Assembly: GCA_049999725.1 (NCBI GenBank)
Contig: JBNGIS010020615.1
Span: 27,194 to 75,402 of the forward strand
Reading direction: 5' to 3'
Origin: Haplomitrium mnioides
Lineage: Eukaryota; Marchantiophyta; Haplomitriopsida; Calobryales
Length of the DNA stretch: 48,209 nt
Shown here: in pieces, positions 22,320 through 32,730 of the stretch
Numbering within the stretch: position 1 is the stretch's first letter
Layout of the letters: the number at the start of each line of letters is the position of its first letter
The notes under the pieces: model-generated
What the model was told of the DNA's origin: nothing
The model's database searches: none
What the model saw: only the letters and a program-made list of their open reading frames with translations
Made by a program: the position numbers and the translations under genes

Positions 22320-22640
22320 ATTAAGGGCAAATCCTAAGCCTTGGGATATCTGTTGAACACATGGTCGATTATCTTCATGAATGATAGTAGGATGTTGGAT
22401 AAGAGGCCTGCCAGTATGAAGATTGATATGATTAATTAATTGGCATTACCAGACACATTTGCGGTTGGCTTCATATTGAGCAATGATTTCAGCATGGTTG
22501 GAGGAAGTGGAAGTAAGAGTTTGCTTAGAACTCTTCCATGAAATAGTTGTAGAACCTTGAAGAAATACATAACAAGTCTAAGACTTAGAGTCATTAGGAT
22601 ATAATAAATAGCCAACATCTGCAAAACCTACTAATGTGTT
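22320..22640 (-). pseudogene. Cop-D RNase H remnant
   Basis: The copia RNase H tail is recognisable as TISWKSSKQTLTSTSSNHAE and EANRKCVW. After several frame changes IIHEDNRPCVQQISQG follows near 22350. The last part, usually ending in an ADIFTK-type motif, is missing here, so the domain is truncated before the polypurine tract. Confidence 0.7.
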
Positions 22641-22745
22641 ATCAGTATTTTTAGGGAAGTATAATCCCATATTAGATGTGCCCTGAAGATATCAAAAAAT
22701 TCTCTTAATGTCATTCCAAGGGCAAATAGTTGACTGAGAACTATG

Positions 22746-23970
22746 TCATGCCAAAAAATTTACTGCAAAGGATATATCAGGCCTAGTCTGATTTGCTAAA
22801 TACATTAATGCCCCAATGGTAGATAAATAAGGCTTTTTAGATCCCAATACTGGTTCCTCTGCAAATCTCCTCCAAAACATATCCTTAGTGGGAAATAAAG
22901 ATTGCATATCCATTGGTGTGGTTACAGGATGCACCTTTTGCATATTGAATTGTTGTAGGATTTTTTGGGTATAGGAGGATTGATTAATCAACACTCCTTC
23001 AGGCAAATATGTAAATTGAAGACCGAGACAATAATGTGGCTTATCAATGTCTCTCATTTTGAAGGTAGTTTTCAAAATTTGCATAGTTTTAGCAAAAATA
23101 TCAAGTGTGCTAAAAATATTAACATCATCTACATATATTGAGACTACAACAAATTCTAGGCCGCTATGTTTCAAAAATAGACATGAAGTAATGTCATGAT
23201 TTATAAAATTTAGAGCTAGCATTTCTGCTTTAAAATGTTTGTACCATATACGCCCACTCTGTTTTAATCCATATATAGAACGAAAAATTTGTACAGCCAT
23301 CTCATTATGGGTCTTTTTGATCTGAGCAGCAGACCCTACCTAGAAGTTGGTTGTAGACTGCTTCTTATTGGTTGATATGTGCAGCACATCACTATAACTG
23401 GGGACTAAAGGTCTATCCTTATGTGTGATTAGCCCACCTCTCTGATATGGGATTGTAGGTCCATCTATTGGTGTCTATAAGACACGCTAGTGGGCTGGGA
23501 CTGTAGGTCCTTATTTGGTATCAAATGCATTTAAATCCTCAATATGAGAGATTAGATTTAAGCCAAATTGTAGATTTGGAATAACTTCATTCAATTTTCC
23601 CCCCTCAATGTGGAAAGCACATCGTTTAATCAATTCTCAGGGGGCTTTTATATAAATTTTGGTATCCAGAGTATCGTACAAATAAGCTATTACAACATCC
23701 ATTATATGCATTACCAATTTATGCTCTAGCGCAAAGGAAATCATGCATCAGTAGGTAATAGTATCCATTGCAAGCGAATAAGTTAAGTCAAAGTCACGGC
23801 CTGGAATTTGAGTGTATCCTCTTGCCACAAGGCGTGCTTTGTATCTTATGATTTTTCCTTGAGCATTCCGCTTCCTGACAAATATAAATCTGTATCCCAT
23901 CAGATGCATGGCTAGAGTAGTCGGAATGATTGGACCGAATAAATTCCTTTGTATCAGAGAATCCAGTTTA
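22746..23970 (-). pseudogene. Cop-D reverse transcriptase remnant
   Basis: The N-terminal part (about 23970-23600) reads MGYRFIFVRKRNAQGKIIRY and KARLVARGYTQIPGRDFD, with stops. The C-terminal part (23300-22746) is open and carries IFRSIYGLKQSGRIWY, the intact copia catalytic box YVDDVNIF, and YLANQTRPDISFAVNFL. Between about 23580 and 23320 the frame is full of stops and includes short direct repeats (GGGA(T/C)TGTAGGTCC), suggesting a small insertion or rearrangement within RT. Confidence 0.83.
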
Positions 23971-23974
23971 GAAT

Positions 23975-24497
23975 TTATGGCTTTTTTCTATTGTGGCCAG
24001 TCTTCTCTTGATTGGGCTTCTTGGACCAATCTAGGCTCTGATAATTCATTCTAAATATTCTGGGAAATTGAGAAAGCAAAGATATCATGAGGTTGGATTG
24101 TGCTTCTCTGCTAAATATGCCTTGTATGCATATAATCAAGAGACATCTCATCATTCTCAAACTTGTCTATCATTGTAGATACAGATATGGACTCAATTAG
24201 TTTTGAAAGAATAGCTAGATTGACAATTTGTCTTTGCCTTGACTGAGTATTGATATGACCAATAGGTCGTCCTCGTTTTGCCCTAGGCATTGTAGTTGTA
24301 GCCAGCTTAGTTAACTTCTGTAATTGAGTTGGAATATTTGCAGCTTCTACATGTGATAATGTAACTACTATTGCATTATTAAATGCATCTGGAAGTTTTT
24401 CTAGAACCTGGTGTAAGTGAAGTATACATTGAATTTCTTGTTTAGTTTGAGCCGTTCTAGGATTTAGACTCAATGTATGAGTCATTTTCCATTGCAA
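23975..24497 (-). pseudogene. Cop-D integrase-RT linker
   Basis: Degenerate polyprotein sequence containing PRAKRGRPIG, a basic motif common in the copia integrase C-terminal extension, and later EAQS, which leads into RT. Frames shift twice. It has no separate function. Confidence 0.6.
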
Positions 24498-25330
24498 TAA
24501 ATGTAATGTTCGAGGATCAGATTGGATAGTGTCATGAGTGAGGGTAGGAAAGTCATCCTAAAAAAAATCACAGTCAATACATCTAGCTTTGAACATATGT
24601 GCAATTTCTGGTTCTAAGTATCTGATAATAGATGATGAATTGAAACCAATGTAAATGCCACATTGTCGTTTTGGTCCCATTTTTGTTCATTTAGGCCCAA
24701 GAATAGGAACTAGGACCAAATAGCCAAAACTATGTTTTGAGATGTGATAAATTTGGAGGAAGTCCAAATACTAGGTGATAGGGACTTTGATTATTAAATG
24801 TTGATGGTCAAAACTTCAAAAGTGATGATCCGTGGAGTATCGCATGACCCCATGCAGACTTTGGCAGTTTAGTCTCCATCAGCAATGGTATGGCAATCAT
24901 TTGAAGCCATTTAATAACAGATTCAGCAATCCCATTTTAAAAATGAACATAAGGGACTGGGTATTGAATATATTGCCATGATGTATCACAAAAGTCATCA
25001 AAGGTTTTGGATGTAAACTCCTCAGCATTATCTACTCTCAAAGTTTTGATAGGATAATCAGGAAACTGTGACCTCAAATTGAGTATATGAGATAAAATTC
25101 TTGGAAATACCAGATTTCTAGTACATAATAAAGAAACTTGGGACCATTTACTGGATGCATCGATTATAACCAAGAAAAACCAAAAAGGTCCCGATGGTGG
25201 ATTAATAGATCCACATATATCAGCATGTATACGTTCAAGAAATTGTGGAATTTCCAAAAATATCTTGGATGTAGCTGGATGAGTTATAAATTACCCTTGT
25301 GAACATGTAAGACAAGGTGTCTCGATAGAT
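24498..25330 (-). pseudogene. Cop-D integrase core remnant
   Basis: The open part (25257-24937) shows RIHADICGSI with the first catalytic aspartate, DASSKWSQV, and TLRVDNAEEF with the second. The third catalytic residue region downstream is in broken frames. Upstream, a CLTC-like knuckle (TCSQG with stop) marks the N-terminal zinc module. It is damaged. Confidence 0.75.
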
Positions 25331-25640
25331 AATGGGCAAACTCCATAAGGAATGCCCACATTGTCTTTGATAATATTCTTATACATCTTGATACCGAGGT
25401 GACCAAGACAGTTATACCATCTATGTGTTGATCATTGTAGAAAATATATATACTGGTAATATTAAGACTAGGTAGAAATAGAGAAAATGTCTCAACGACT
25501 TACATACCAACATGGGTTGGTTTTAAAATCTGAAGGAATTCATGAGCACCAGAAGTACTCATATGAATGTGTAAGTTATTAGCCCTAATATCTCAAAAAT
25601 TGAGATGGCTTCGTGAGGCTTTTGGTGCATAAACAGCTGA

Positions 25641-25832
25641 TCAAATATATACAATTGTACCATTTGGAAAACGTATCTTGGCTGGGCCAATACCTTCTTC
25701 AATATAACTTTGTTGTGTGATAGTTGTCATGGCTCGTTGTGATGCAGTAATTGATGAAAAGTATATTTTATTTCTAAGAATAGAATGTGATGTACCACTA
25801 TCAATGATACAATCAATTGGATTATTAATCAA
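25641..25832 (-). pseudogene. Cop-D aspartic protease remnant
   Basis: A 63-residue open frame with the intact copia catalytic box CIIDSGTSHSIL and IRFPNGT further on. It sits between gag and integrase as expected. Flanking stops separate it from both. Confidence 0.75.
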
Positions 25833-25993
25833 TGATAGATAATCTATATGATATGCAGTGTGTACTGCAAGTATAATAGTATTCTACGGATGTAGATCAA
25901 TGTCATTTGGAGTCTCAAAAAATTGGTATGGGATTCGTTGTGAGGATTGCTGCAACTTTTTGCATATAACTTGGCTAAATGTGTCGGAGCTCG

Positions 25994-27013
25994 ACAGTAT
26001 TTTTGTACATGGCCTTTTGTGCCACATCTGAAACATGATGGGGAATTATTCTGATCTCAATTATACGAGAATTGAGCCCTTCCGGAATTCTTGCCTCGAT
26101 ATCTAGACCATGTATTAAAATAAGGTCTTCCTGTTGAGATTGGTATAGAATGCTCTCTATTCTTGAACTATTGATATCTCCTATTATTAGACTGTCTTCT
26201 TATCGTCCCCCTAAAGCTACCATGACCCCTTCTGTTGGTCTTATTGTTGGTTCTAATAAAATTTGTTTGAGGTCTAAAATGAGGTCGTTTCTTAACATTC
26301 TCAATGAGTAAAGTTTGGTGTTTCTCAGCAAGGAGCATGTGACAGTGCAATTAGTTCTGAATATCTCGCAAAATTCATATTGCGATACTGAGATGCCATA
26401 ACTAGATTGGTAACATGGAAGGTAGATCATAACATTTTGTCGATATGTTCCTCATTTGTAGTTGGTTGACCACAAACAGATAACTTGGAAACGATATGAA
26501 ACACTTTGCTATTATAGCTTGCAGCTATTGGATAATCTTGTACTCTAAGATTTATCCAGTCGTGTCGTCCAGACGGTAAGGATATAGTTCTTATATGATC
26601 AAACCGTAGTTTGAGATCAACCCATAGCATCATGGGATTGTAATGATTCATGTATTGGGTTTTTAATGAATCAACCAAATGATGGGGGATTACAATCAAT
26701 GCCTTGGCCTTTTCATGTAAAGTAGGCCTTTCATCAATTATTATGGTATCTTGAAGATCTTTGGATGTCAGATGAGCTTCAATATCCAAAGACCAAGTCA
26801 AATAATTTGACCCATCAATGGATAAAGCCTGAAAAAGGAGTTTCTCAATGGTATTTATATCTGGATAAGTGAAATTGTATTCACGTGTTCAAAGTAATGT
26901 TGAGAATAAATTGAATTTGCTGAACCTGTATTTATTCGTGTTGAAAAATAAGAATAGAAAAACTGAGAATAAAAAGAAACTTGATGTGTCGAAGTATGTA
27001 GAGTTGCTTCCAT
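25994..27013 (-). pseudogene. Cop-D gag remnant with CCHC knuckle
   Basis: Likely start at the ATG at 27013-27011 (MEATLHTSTHQ). The capsid part follows after a frameshift (LLFQALSIDGSNYLTWSLDI, 26850-26780; then 26801-26427). A basic region (RRGHGSFRG) and the nucleocapsid knuckle CFRCGTKGHVQKYC (CX2CX4HX4C, 26035-25994) close it. Several frameshifts break the frame. Confidence 0.75.
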
Positions 27014-27350
27014 GAAATTTCCCGTTGTAGGTCAGATTGATCTTGAAAAGTACTTCATGCTAATAGAGACACCTTCTTCTCTTCCAACTTCACTTGTAGA
27101 TCAATCTGCTGTAAAGTTTTGTCCATGTGCTTCTTTGTCTTCAGTCTCCATCAAGAATAATGGCGGATATCTTGGATGCTTTGCAGGGGCTAGAATTTGA
27201 CAGTACTTCAACAATGTTGTCAGCCCCGTGGTCGGAGCCTTAACTCTTTTCCGACCGAGTTGCCCCCAATTAAGGGCTGACTAGTGTTTCAGGACCTTTT
27301 ATAGGAGGAGCTTTGCACCGAATGGACCCCAACTTCTGCTTACCAGTTCA
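27014..27350 (-). other. Cop-D leader up to the nested LTR
   Basis: Probable untranslated leader of Cop-D. The exact junction with the nested Gyp-B2 LTR could not be set; it lies between about 27210 and 27390. The plus-strand ORF at 27012-27200 shows no domain. Confidence 0.35.
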
Positions 27351-29054
27351 GGAATGACTGCACAACACTCAACAACACCCAAGCACACACACCCCTCCTT
27401 CAGGCCTTAACCTCGAAAGGTGCCACTTGGAAGACAGGGGCAGATGGAACATGGCATCTGACTCTTTGGCTGCAATAGTCTCTTGGAGAGTCTTGAGTGA
27501 TTTGTGTTTGCCTCACAGTCCTGGCCACTAGCCCACAATTGCTTCAGCAGCCCACTTGCTCATTCACATCCCTTTCCTCCAAACACGCACGAGTAGGTTG
27601 TAATGTTGCTGAATCACTTTGTAGTATAATTCGGGAGTCCAAAACTAGACCTAATCACCTTGTATACAGAAGGGAAACCGGTCCCAGCATTCAATTATCA
27701 TAATACACTGTTGTTAGTCCTGACTTCCCCTGTCCAAGGTGTCCTCAGGATTGGACAAATGAAATGCAGGCATTCTAAACTAAGAATTTCACAGAACTAC
27801 AAACAGAACACAAATCTAACAACACACATAAACGTAAAGACACTGATACTTCCACACTGTCTTGCAACCAATACAATCTTTTTCCACCTCTCAAGAACTG
27901 ATCTTTCCCTCAATCCTCCTTCAACTCCCATCAACAACTTCAATTCTCCTCCAATCCTTCGTCCACCCACTCTCATTCAGATAGTTTTTCAACTTCCCTC
28001 GCAAGAAGCCCTGAATTTACTTCCTCAGGCTTAGAAGAGGATTTCTTTAACTTCCACATCTGGAAGATAATCCCCTCAGCTGCTGGCCACACACTCCACC
28101 TTGAGCTTCGAATGGATCTTCTATGCAGTGTGCAAGCACTAACACAACCACTCCTCTCTTGACTCCACTTGAGAATTATGACCAAAAATGCCCCCAAGCA
28201 TCCCTAAGATTAATGCTTCTTCACAATCGATGTTGAGACGACTCCAAGATCCCCCATTGGCAGCCTCTCACGAACTTAAGACCGAAAGAATTCCCTTCAA
28301 ATTCAGGTGGCGATCCACCTCCAAATGCTGGTCCACTTGCACGATGAGTCCACCTGGATTGCTTGAGACTCTAGAGCTCAACGCTCAACGATTCTCAGCG
28401 CCCCTCCAGTCCACCTCCACCCCCGTTGGTCCCCTTGAACGAGTCCACTCCCTCACGTGAATCTTGGCTGGAATTCTCTCCTCTCTCTCTTGATGCTTCT
28501 TCCTCTTTGAGTTTGCTCTCACAACTCAATTTTGCATAAACAACCACCCTCCGAATGTCGCAGCAATCCCACCTATACCCCCTGGCAGGCGCGCGTCCCC
28601 CCCAACAAGTTCTTAATTAAGATCAATCCCCTCTTCTTCGCTAGAGTTTGGCCATTTTTCTTGTTAACAACTGTTTCTTAACAAGCTAACACCTGGTAGA
28701 CAATCCGCGTTTAATTGTCATCTCTTTGAAGCATTTAGGATTGAGTGAGGAAGATTTTCGAAGAAGACTTGGCTGAACCTTGCTTTCGATTTGTAGTGCT
28801 CTAGAGCCATTGCAGATTTTCGACTAGGAATCGCCTCGCCGGTGGACGCGTTAGCAACCCCGTAGCAATCTCGATTTGATTTCTTCAAAGCACCACATTG
28901 AGCACAGATCCGAAGTTTGGTCGGAGAGGTTTTTTCGGCAGAGAAATTCAAAGAAATTTATTTGGAGAGGATTGGATTCTCAGCAGATGGGTTACCCGAC
29001 GCATCCCGCAGACTGTTTCTCAATTTTCATCGATTCTCCTCATTGCCATGTCCC

Positions 29055-29335
29055 CGCGATTGCTTGCGGACCCCTGCAAGTCGCCACGTCATCCGCAAAC
29101 TCCTTTGGAACCCCGCCGTTGCTCTCGAAACCTCGCCGTCGCTCGCGGACCCTCGCAAGTCGCTACATCATCCGCAAACTCTCTCGGAACCCCCGCCGTT
29201 GCTCTCGGAACCTCGCCGTCATTCGCGGAACCTCGCAAGCCGCTACGTCATCCACAAACTCTCTCGGAACCCCCGCCGTTGCTCTCGTAACCTCGCCGTC
29301 GCTCGCGGAACCCCACAGGTCGCCATGTGTCCTAC
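29055..29335. repeat. ~82-bp GC-rich tandem array (3-4 units)
   Basis: Units repeat CTCGCCGTCGCTCGCGGA, CGCAAGTCGCTACGTCATCC and CTCTCGGAACCCCCGCCGTT in the same order at about 82-bp spacing. Confidence 0.75.
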
Positions 29336-29341
29336 CTGCCA

Positions 29342-29600
29342 TGTCATTGGCAGTCGTGCCGTCCTACGCCACCCCGCAAAAGGGTAGGCGGACCAACGTA
29401 TTGACTAGATTCTGTGGTTGACCTGGGCTGACCCCTCAAACCACCCTTTAACGCCACGCCATCCACTACTGCGCCGCTCGACATTGCCCTAGAAAGGGGT
29501 AGGCGGACCGACGCATTGACTGGATTCCGCAGTTGACCCGTGTTGATTCCTCCTCTCTTCCGGGGATGCCACGTCATCCGTAAAATAGTTCCCTCGCCGA
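29342..29600. repeat. Two ~125-bp units shared with Gyp-B LTR
   Basis: Each unit has a GGGTAGGCGGACC core followed by CG(T/C)ATTGACT(A/G)GATTC. The same core occurs in the ~145-bp units of the Gyp-B LTRs, showing a common origin. Confidence 0.65.
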
Positions 29601-29754
29601 GTAAGAACGGTACCGTTGTCGCCATTTCGGAACCTGCTCGCAATAAGAACTGAGGTTCCCTTCGCTTAACTTTTCCCTCCGCTTGATATAAGAACTATGG
29701 CGGACTCCCTTTTGATCCCCTTCAAACTTTCAGCGTCGCCCCATCAAATTTTCA

Positions 29755-30232
29755 TCCTTGCCATTTCCGGAACTACAATAGGTTGCCCTTTTGGCTGCTG
29801 GTCCCTTGCTTCTTCTTCTGGCCGAATCGTCGCTTGATCGCCTTTTTGCCATTCCTTGATCTTCCTATGGCCATAATCTTGATGGGTCATCTTTTCGCCC
29901 TCTTGATCTTCCTTTGGCCATATCGTCGATTGATCACCTTTTTGGTACCACTTGGCTCTTCTCTGACCGAAACCGTGATAGATTGCCCTTTCGATTTTCC
30001 TCGATTCTCCTCCAGTCAAACTTTCAATAAGTTGCCCTTTTGGCGCTCTTCCCTTGCCTTTTGCCGGATTGTTGATAGGTCACCATTTTGCATTCCTTGG
30101 TTCTTCTGGTCGAATCATTGATAGATTACCTTTTCGTCACTGCTCGCTCTTCGTTTGGCCGGACCCGTGATTCATCACTCTTTCGGCTTTTCCTGCTCTC
30201 TTCTTGTTAGACCCGCGATAAATCACCTTTTC
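29755..30232. repeat. ~58-bp tandem array (about 8 units)
   Basis: Degenerate units share TTGATxGxTCACCTTTT followed by a TTCCTTG(A/G)TCTTC stretch and TGGCCGAATCGT. Periodicity is visible by eye across nearly 480 bp. Confidence 0.65.
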
Positions 30233-30947
30233 AATCTCTTTCCCTGGTCTTCAATTGGGCTTCTTGACGGATCCCCATTAAGCGGGCTCCCCACGTAGGG
30301 AGGCTAATTGGAACCCACTTAACTAGGGCTCCCCACTTAGGGAGGCTGAACCCCGTTAAGATTTGTGGGGCCCGCCAATTTTCCGCTAAGGGTCCACGGA
30401 CTCTCTAGGACTGCCATGTGTCCTCAACTCCCGTGAAGTGTGCCGGGGATGCTATGTTTCCGCAACGCCCCACAGACTCCTTCAAGATCCAAAACTGTGA
30501 TGAATCGCTGCTTTGCCCTTCTCGCTTAGCCTTGCAGTTGCCTTAAGCAATCCTCCATGCCGTAGAATGGTGACAAGTCACCTTTTTGTCAGTCGTTGCT
30601 TCACTTATCTCCGTTTCGCCCTTACCTCGGATCCGTCAGACCCCCCTTAGCGGATCCCTGTTAAGCGGTCCCCCCCACGTCGTAAGACAGATCGGAACCC
30701 GCTTAACCGGGTTCCTCACTTAGTGTGGCGCGACCCCGTCAAACTTTTCGGACCCCTAGGAGTTGCCACGTTGCCTCCTAATTTCCGTAAAGCACGCTGG
30801 GAGCGCCACGTTTCCGTAGCGCCCCACGGACTCCTCGGAACCTTCTTCCTTCGGGTTGATTCTTCTCATCAATCCACCTCCTTTGGTCTGATTGTATCAA
30901 CTGGCTTCCGATTATGAAGCGCCTCCTTTCCTTCTCACTTGGGCGAC

Positions 30948-31447
30948 TGTAACACTACACACCCACATTACACACATAAGTTAGTACAAATACAACACAC
31001 ACAAGTTAGCACAAGAGAAGCGCACAAAGAACTTAGAAAACCCACAAGGTAAGAGATGCCAAACAAGGCACTCTCCCTTCTTTATATACTTGAGAGAAAG
31101 CACTTTGCTTACATAGGTGGAGGAACCCCATTGGTTCCTTTTCTATCCTCTTCTAATTGGACCCCTCTTTTCTCTCTCACTCTAATTGGACCACCCTTTA
31201 CTTTTGTTCTCCTTCTGCCACGTGTCCTTATCTTTAGAACCTTCCATCTCTTTAGTTCTCCTTCTGCCACGTGTCCTTATCTTTAGAACCTTCTCTTTAC
31301 TTTAATTCGTTGACTTTCTCTCCTTGTGCCACGTGTCCATCTCTCTATAATAGCAATTGCTTTTTGCTACTCTAACTTAGTAATAGCTTTCTAGACATAG
31401 TTAACATTATTTTGAGCTATGGCTTACTAAAGTTAGTGACCGTTACA
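30948..31447 (-). mobile_element. Solo LTR of the Chr-C family with target duplication
   Basis: 500 bp with TGTAACACTACACAC at one end and GTGACCGTTACA at the other, homologous to the Chr-C LTR at 35837-36387. It is flanked by a perfect 5-bp duplication GCGAC (30943-30947 and 31448-31452). With no internal region, it is a product of LTR-LTR recombination. It contains three CACGTG (G-box) sites in tandem context. Confidence 0.92.
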
Positions 31448-31907
31448 GCGACCCACCGCGGGGCCTCATCCCCCGAATTCATCCCGCTGTCTCCTCTTTA
31501 CCTGTCTTCACCTGCCGCATGCTCCTTTGTTCGTTGTTCGTTGTCACTGGGCAAGTCCCCGTGGTGTTGCCACCTCCGATCCACTCGCGTGATGGCCCTC
31601 TGCACGCATTTGATTGTCCTCCCCCTCGCCTTCATCTCCCGTAACTCTTCTTGTGAATTCCTCCTCACATGATTCTTCTTTGATTGTTGCTGGCTCCCTT
31701 CTCCATGAATTCCTCCACAATTCATCCCCTTCGATCTCTGCCCTCCTCTCCTCGAATCCTTCTGCTGCTCCATCTTCTTATCTCCCTCTCACCTCTCCTT
31801 GATTTCCTCTTGCTCACCCTTGTTAGCCCTACCTTTGTCATGAATTGCTGCAAGTTCCTTTGATCCTCTTGCTAGCCTTCTTACCTAATTCCTCTGGATT
31901 CCACAGG

Positions 31908-32532
31908 GCTCCCCCTTGCATTGCAGGATCCATCACATTCACTGGGAAAGCATAAAAGAAAGGAGAAGAAGGGAGAGGAGGGAGAGGAGAAAGGTGTTGG
32001 ATTAGCATAACAACAATAAAACAATAAAATACAAAGGGATGCAAATGACTAATGCAAACTGAAGGGCTAAACAAGGCCAGAAGCTCAGTAATCACAAGAA
32101 AAAGAAAAAACGCAAACACACCCAACCGACAAATGTGGATGCCTACACCATCGACTATGCACTGCACTTTGCTCCATCTTCAACATCTAGTCCTTCTCCA
32201 AAGAATGACGTTGCTTGATGACAAAAATGTATGTCAAAAAAGATGGCAAAATTGGAACCGCTATTCCTTTGCAGCCAGAATCGCGATGCACCATAGAATA
32301 GATTAGTGTGCCAGGCTGAAAACATAGACGTGAATCACCAGAGTAGTGAATAGGCAACGATGACGATTCAGTCTTTCTATAGGAAAACAACGTGACGCTT
32401 ACAAAAAGGAGAGACATTCTCTAATCGATCTTCGAATGAATATTGAATAATATTCCTTTGCATAGTTAGAAATTTGAAATGTGACTAGCTTTAGAAAAAA
32501 AAAAATCAAAAATTTCAATCGGGTTAATAACG
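31908..32532 (-). other. Cop-D 5' leader or Gyp-B2 internal fragment, no gene recognised
   Basis: Minus-strand ORFs (32417-32187 and 32167-31838) have no recognisable domain. The expected Cop-D primer-binding site just after the LTR could not be identified: the sequence reads CGTTATTAACCCGATTG, not the usual initiator-tRNA complement. Confidence 0.35.
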
Positions 32533-32730
32533 TGTTGAAAAATAGCGCATTAGCTCAGATCCTCATGCACACACTACAGTCATCTAAACTTCTCTCTTCC
32601 ATCTTCTTGCATTATCACCTGTAGCTACACATGTATATAGGAGGTTATATAACTACCTAAAACCTCCATAACTAGAAGCAACAAAAGTATACTAGGTTAA
32701 GTAACCATAGTTAATATAAGGGTTATAGCA
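32533..32730 (-). repeat. Cop-D 5' LTR (right copy)
   Basis: 198 bp, about 91% identical by eye to 21942-22139, followed by the target duplication AGTCT. Confidence 0.88.

Larger units (their letters stand above)
27350..31907 (-). repeat. Gyp-B2: mosaic gypsy-type LTR nested in Cop-D leader
   Basis: Segments align with Gyp-B LTR: CAGGCCTTAACCT and GTGCCACTTGGAAG near 27400; the AGATAGTTTTTCAACTTCCC stretch near 27980. Another segment (about 30230-30720) resembles Gyp-A LTR (GACAAGTCACCTTTT; GGATCCC and CCACGT modules). It contains three tandem arrays described separately and a solo LTR (30948-31447) with a target duplication. The right end is tentatively 31907 (TCCACA), followed by a purine-rich GCAAGGGGGAGCCC on the minus strand. 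No coding capacity is seen: overlapping ORFs in several frames across 28880-29420 follow the repeat period. Confidence 0.6.
21942..32730 (-). mobile_element. Cop-D: Ty1/copia element, 10.8 kb with nested insertions
   Basis: Two 198-bp LTRs, 21942-22139 and 32533-32730, both TGTTGAAAAA...CA on the plus strand, are flanked by an identical duplication AGTCT (21937-21941 and 32731-32735). The host on both sides is one gene, copy 2 of the methyltransferase-like sequence. The internal order on the minus strand is gag, protease, integrase, RT, RNase H, which is the copia order. The 5' leader was later invaded by gypsy-type LTR DNA (about 27350-31907). The LTRs differ at about 17 of 198 positions, so the insertion is old. 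Confidence 0.88.

Noticed and set aside
28876-29421. Long overlapping ORFs in all three plus frames (up to 181 aa).
   Set aside because: They coincide with the 82-bp GC-rich tandem array inside an LTR. Openness in several frames at once is a compositional effect, and no domain is seen.
29055-30232. Regularly spaced repeats reminiscent of a CRISPR array.
   Set aside because: Units are head-to-tail tandem copies without unique spacers, in a plant LTR.
31838-32417. Two minus-strand ORFs (76 and 109 aa), one with a hydrophobic stretch.
   Set aside because: They lie in leader or LTR-edge DNA, have no recognisable domain and no start context that stands out. Membrane-like composition arises from T-rich DNA.
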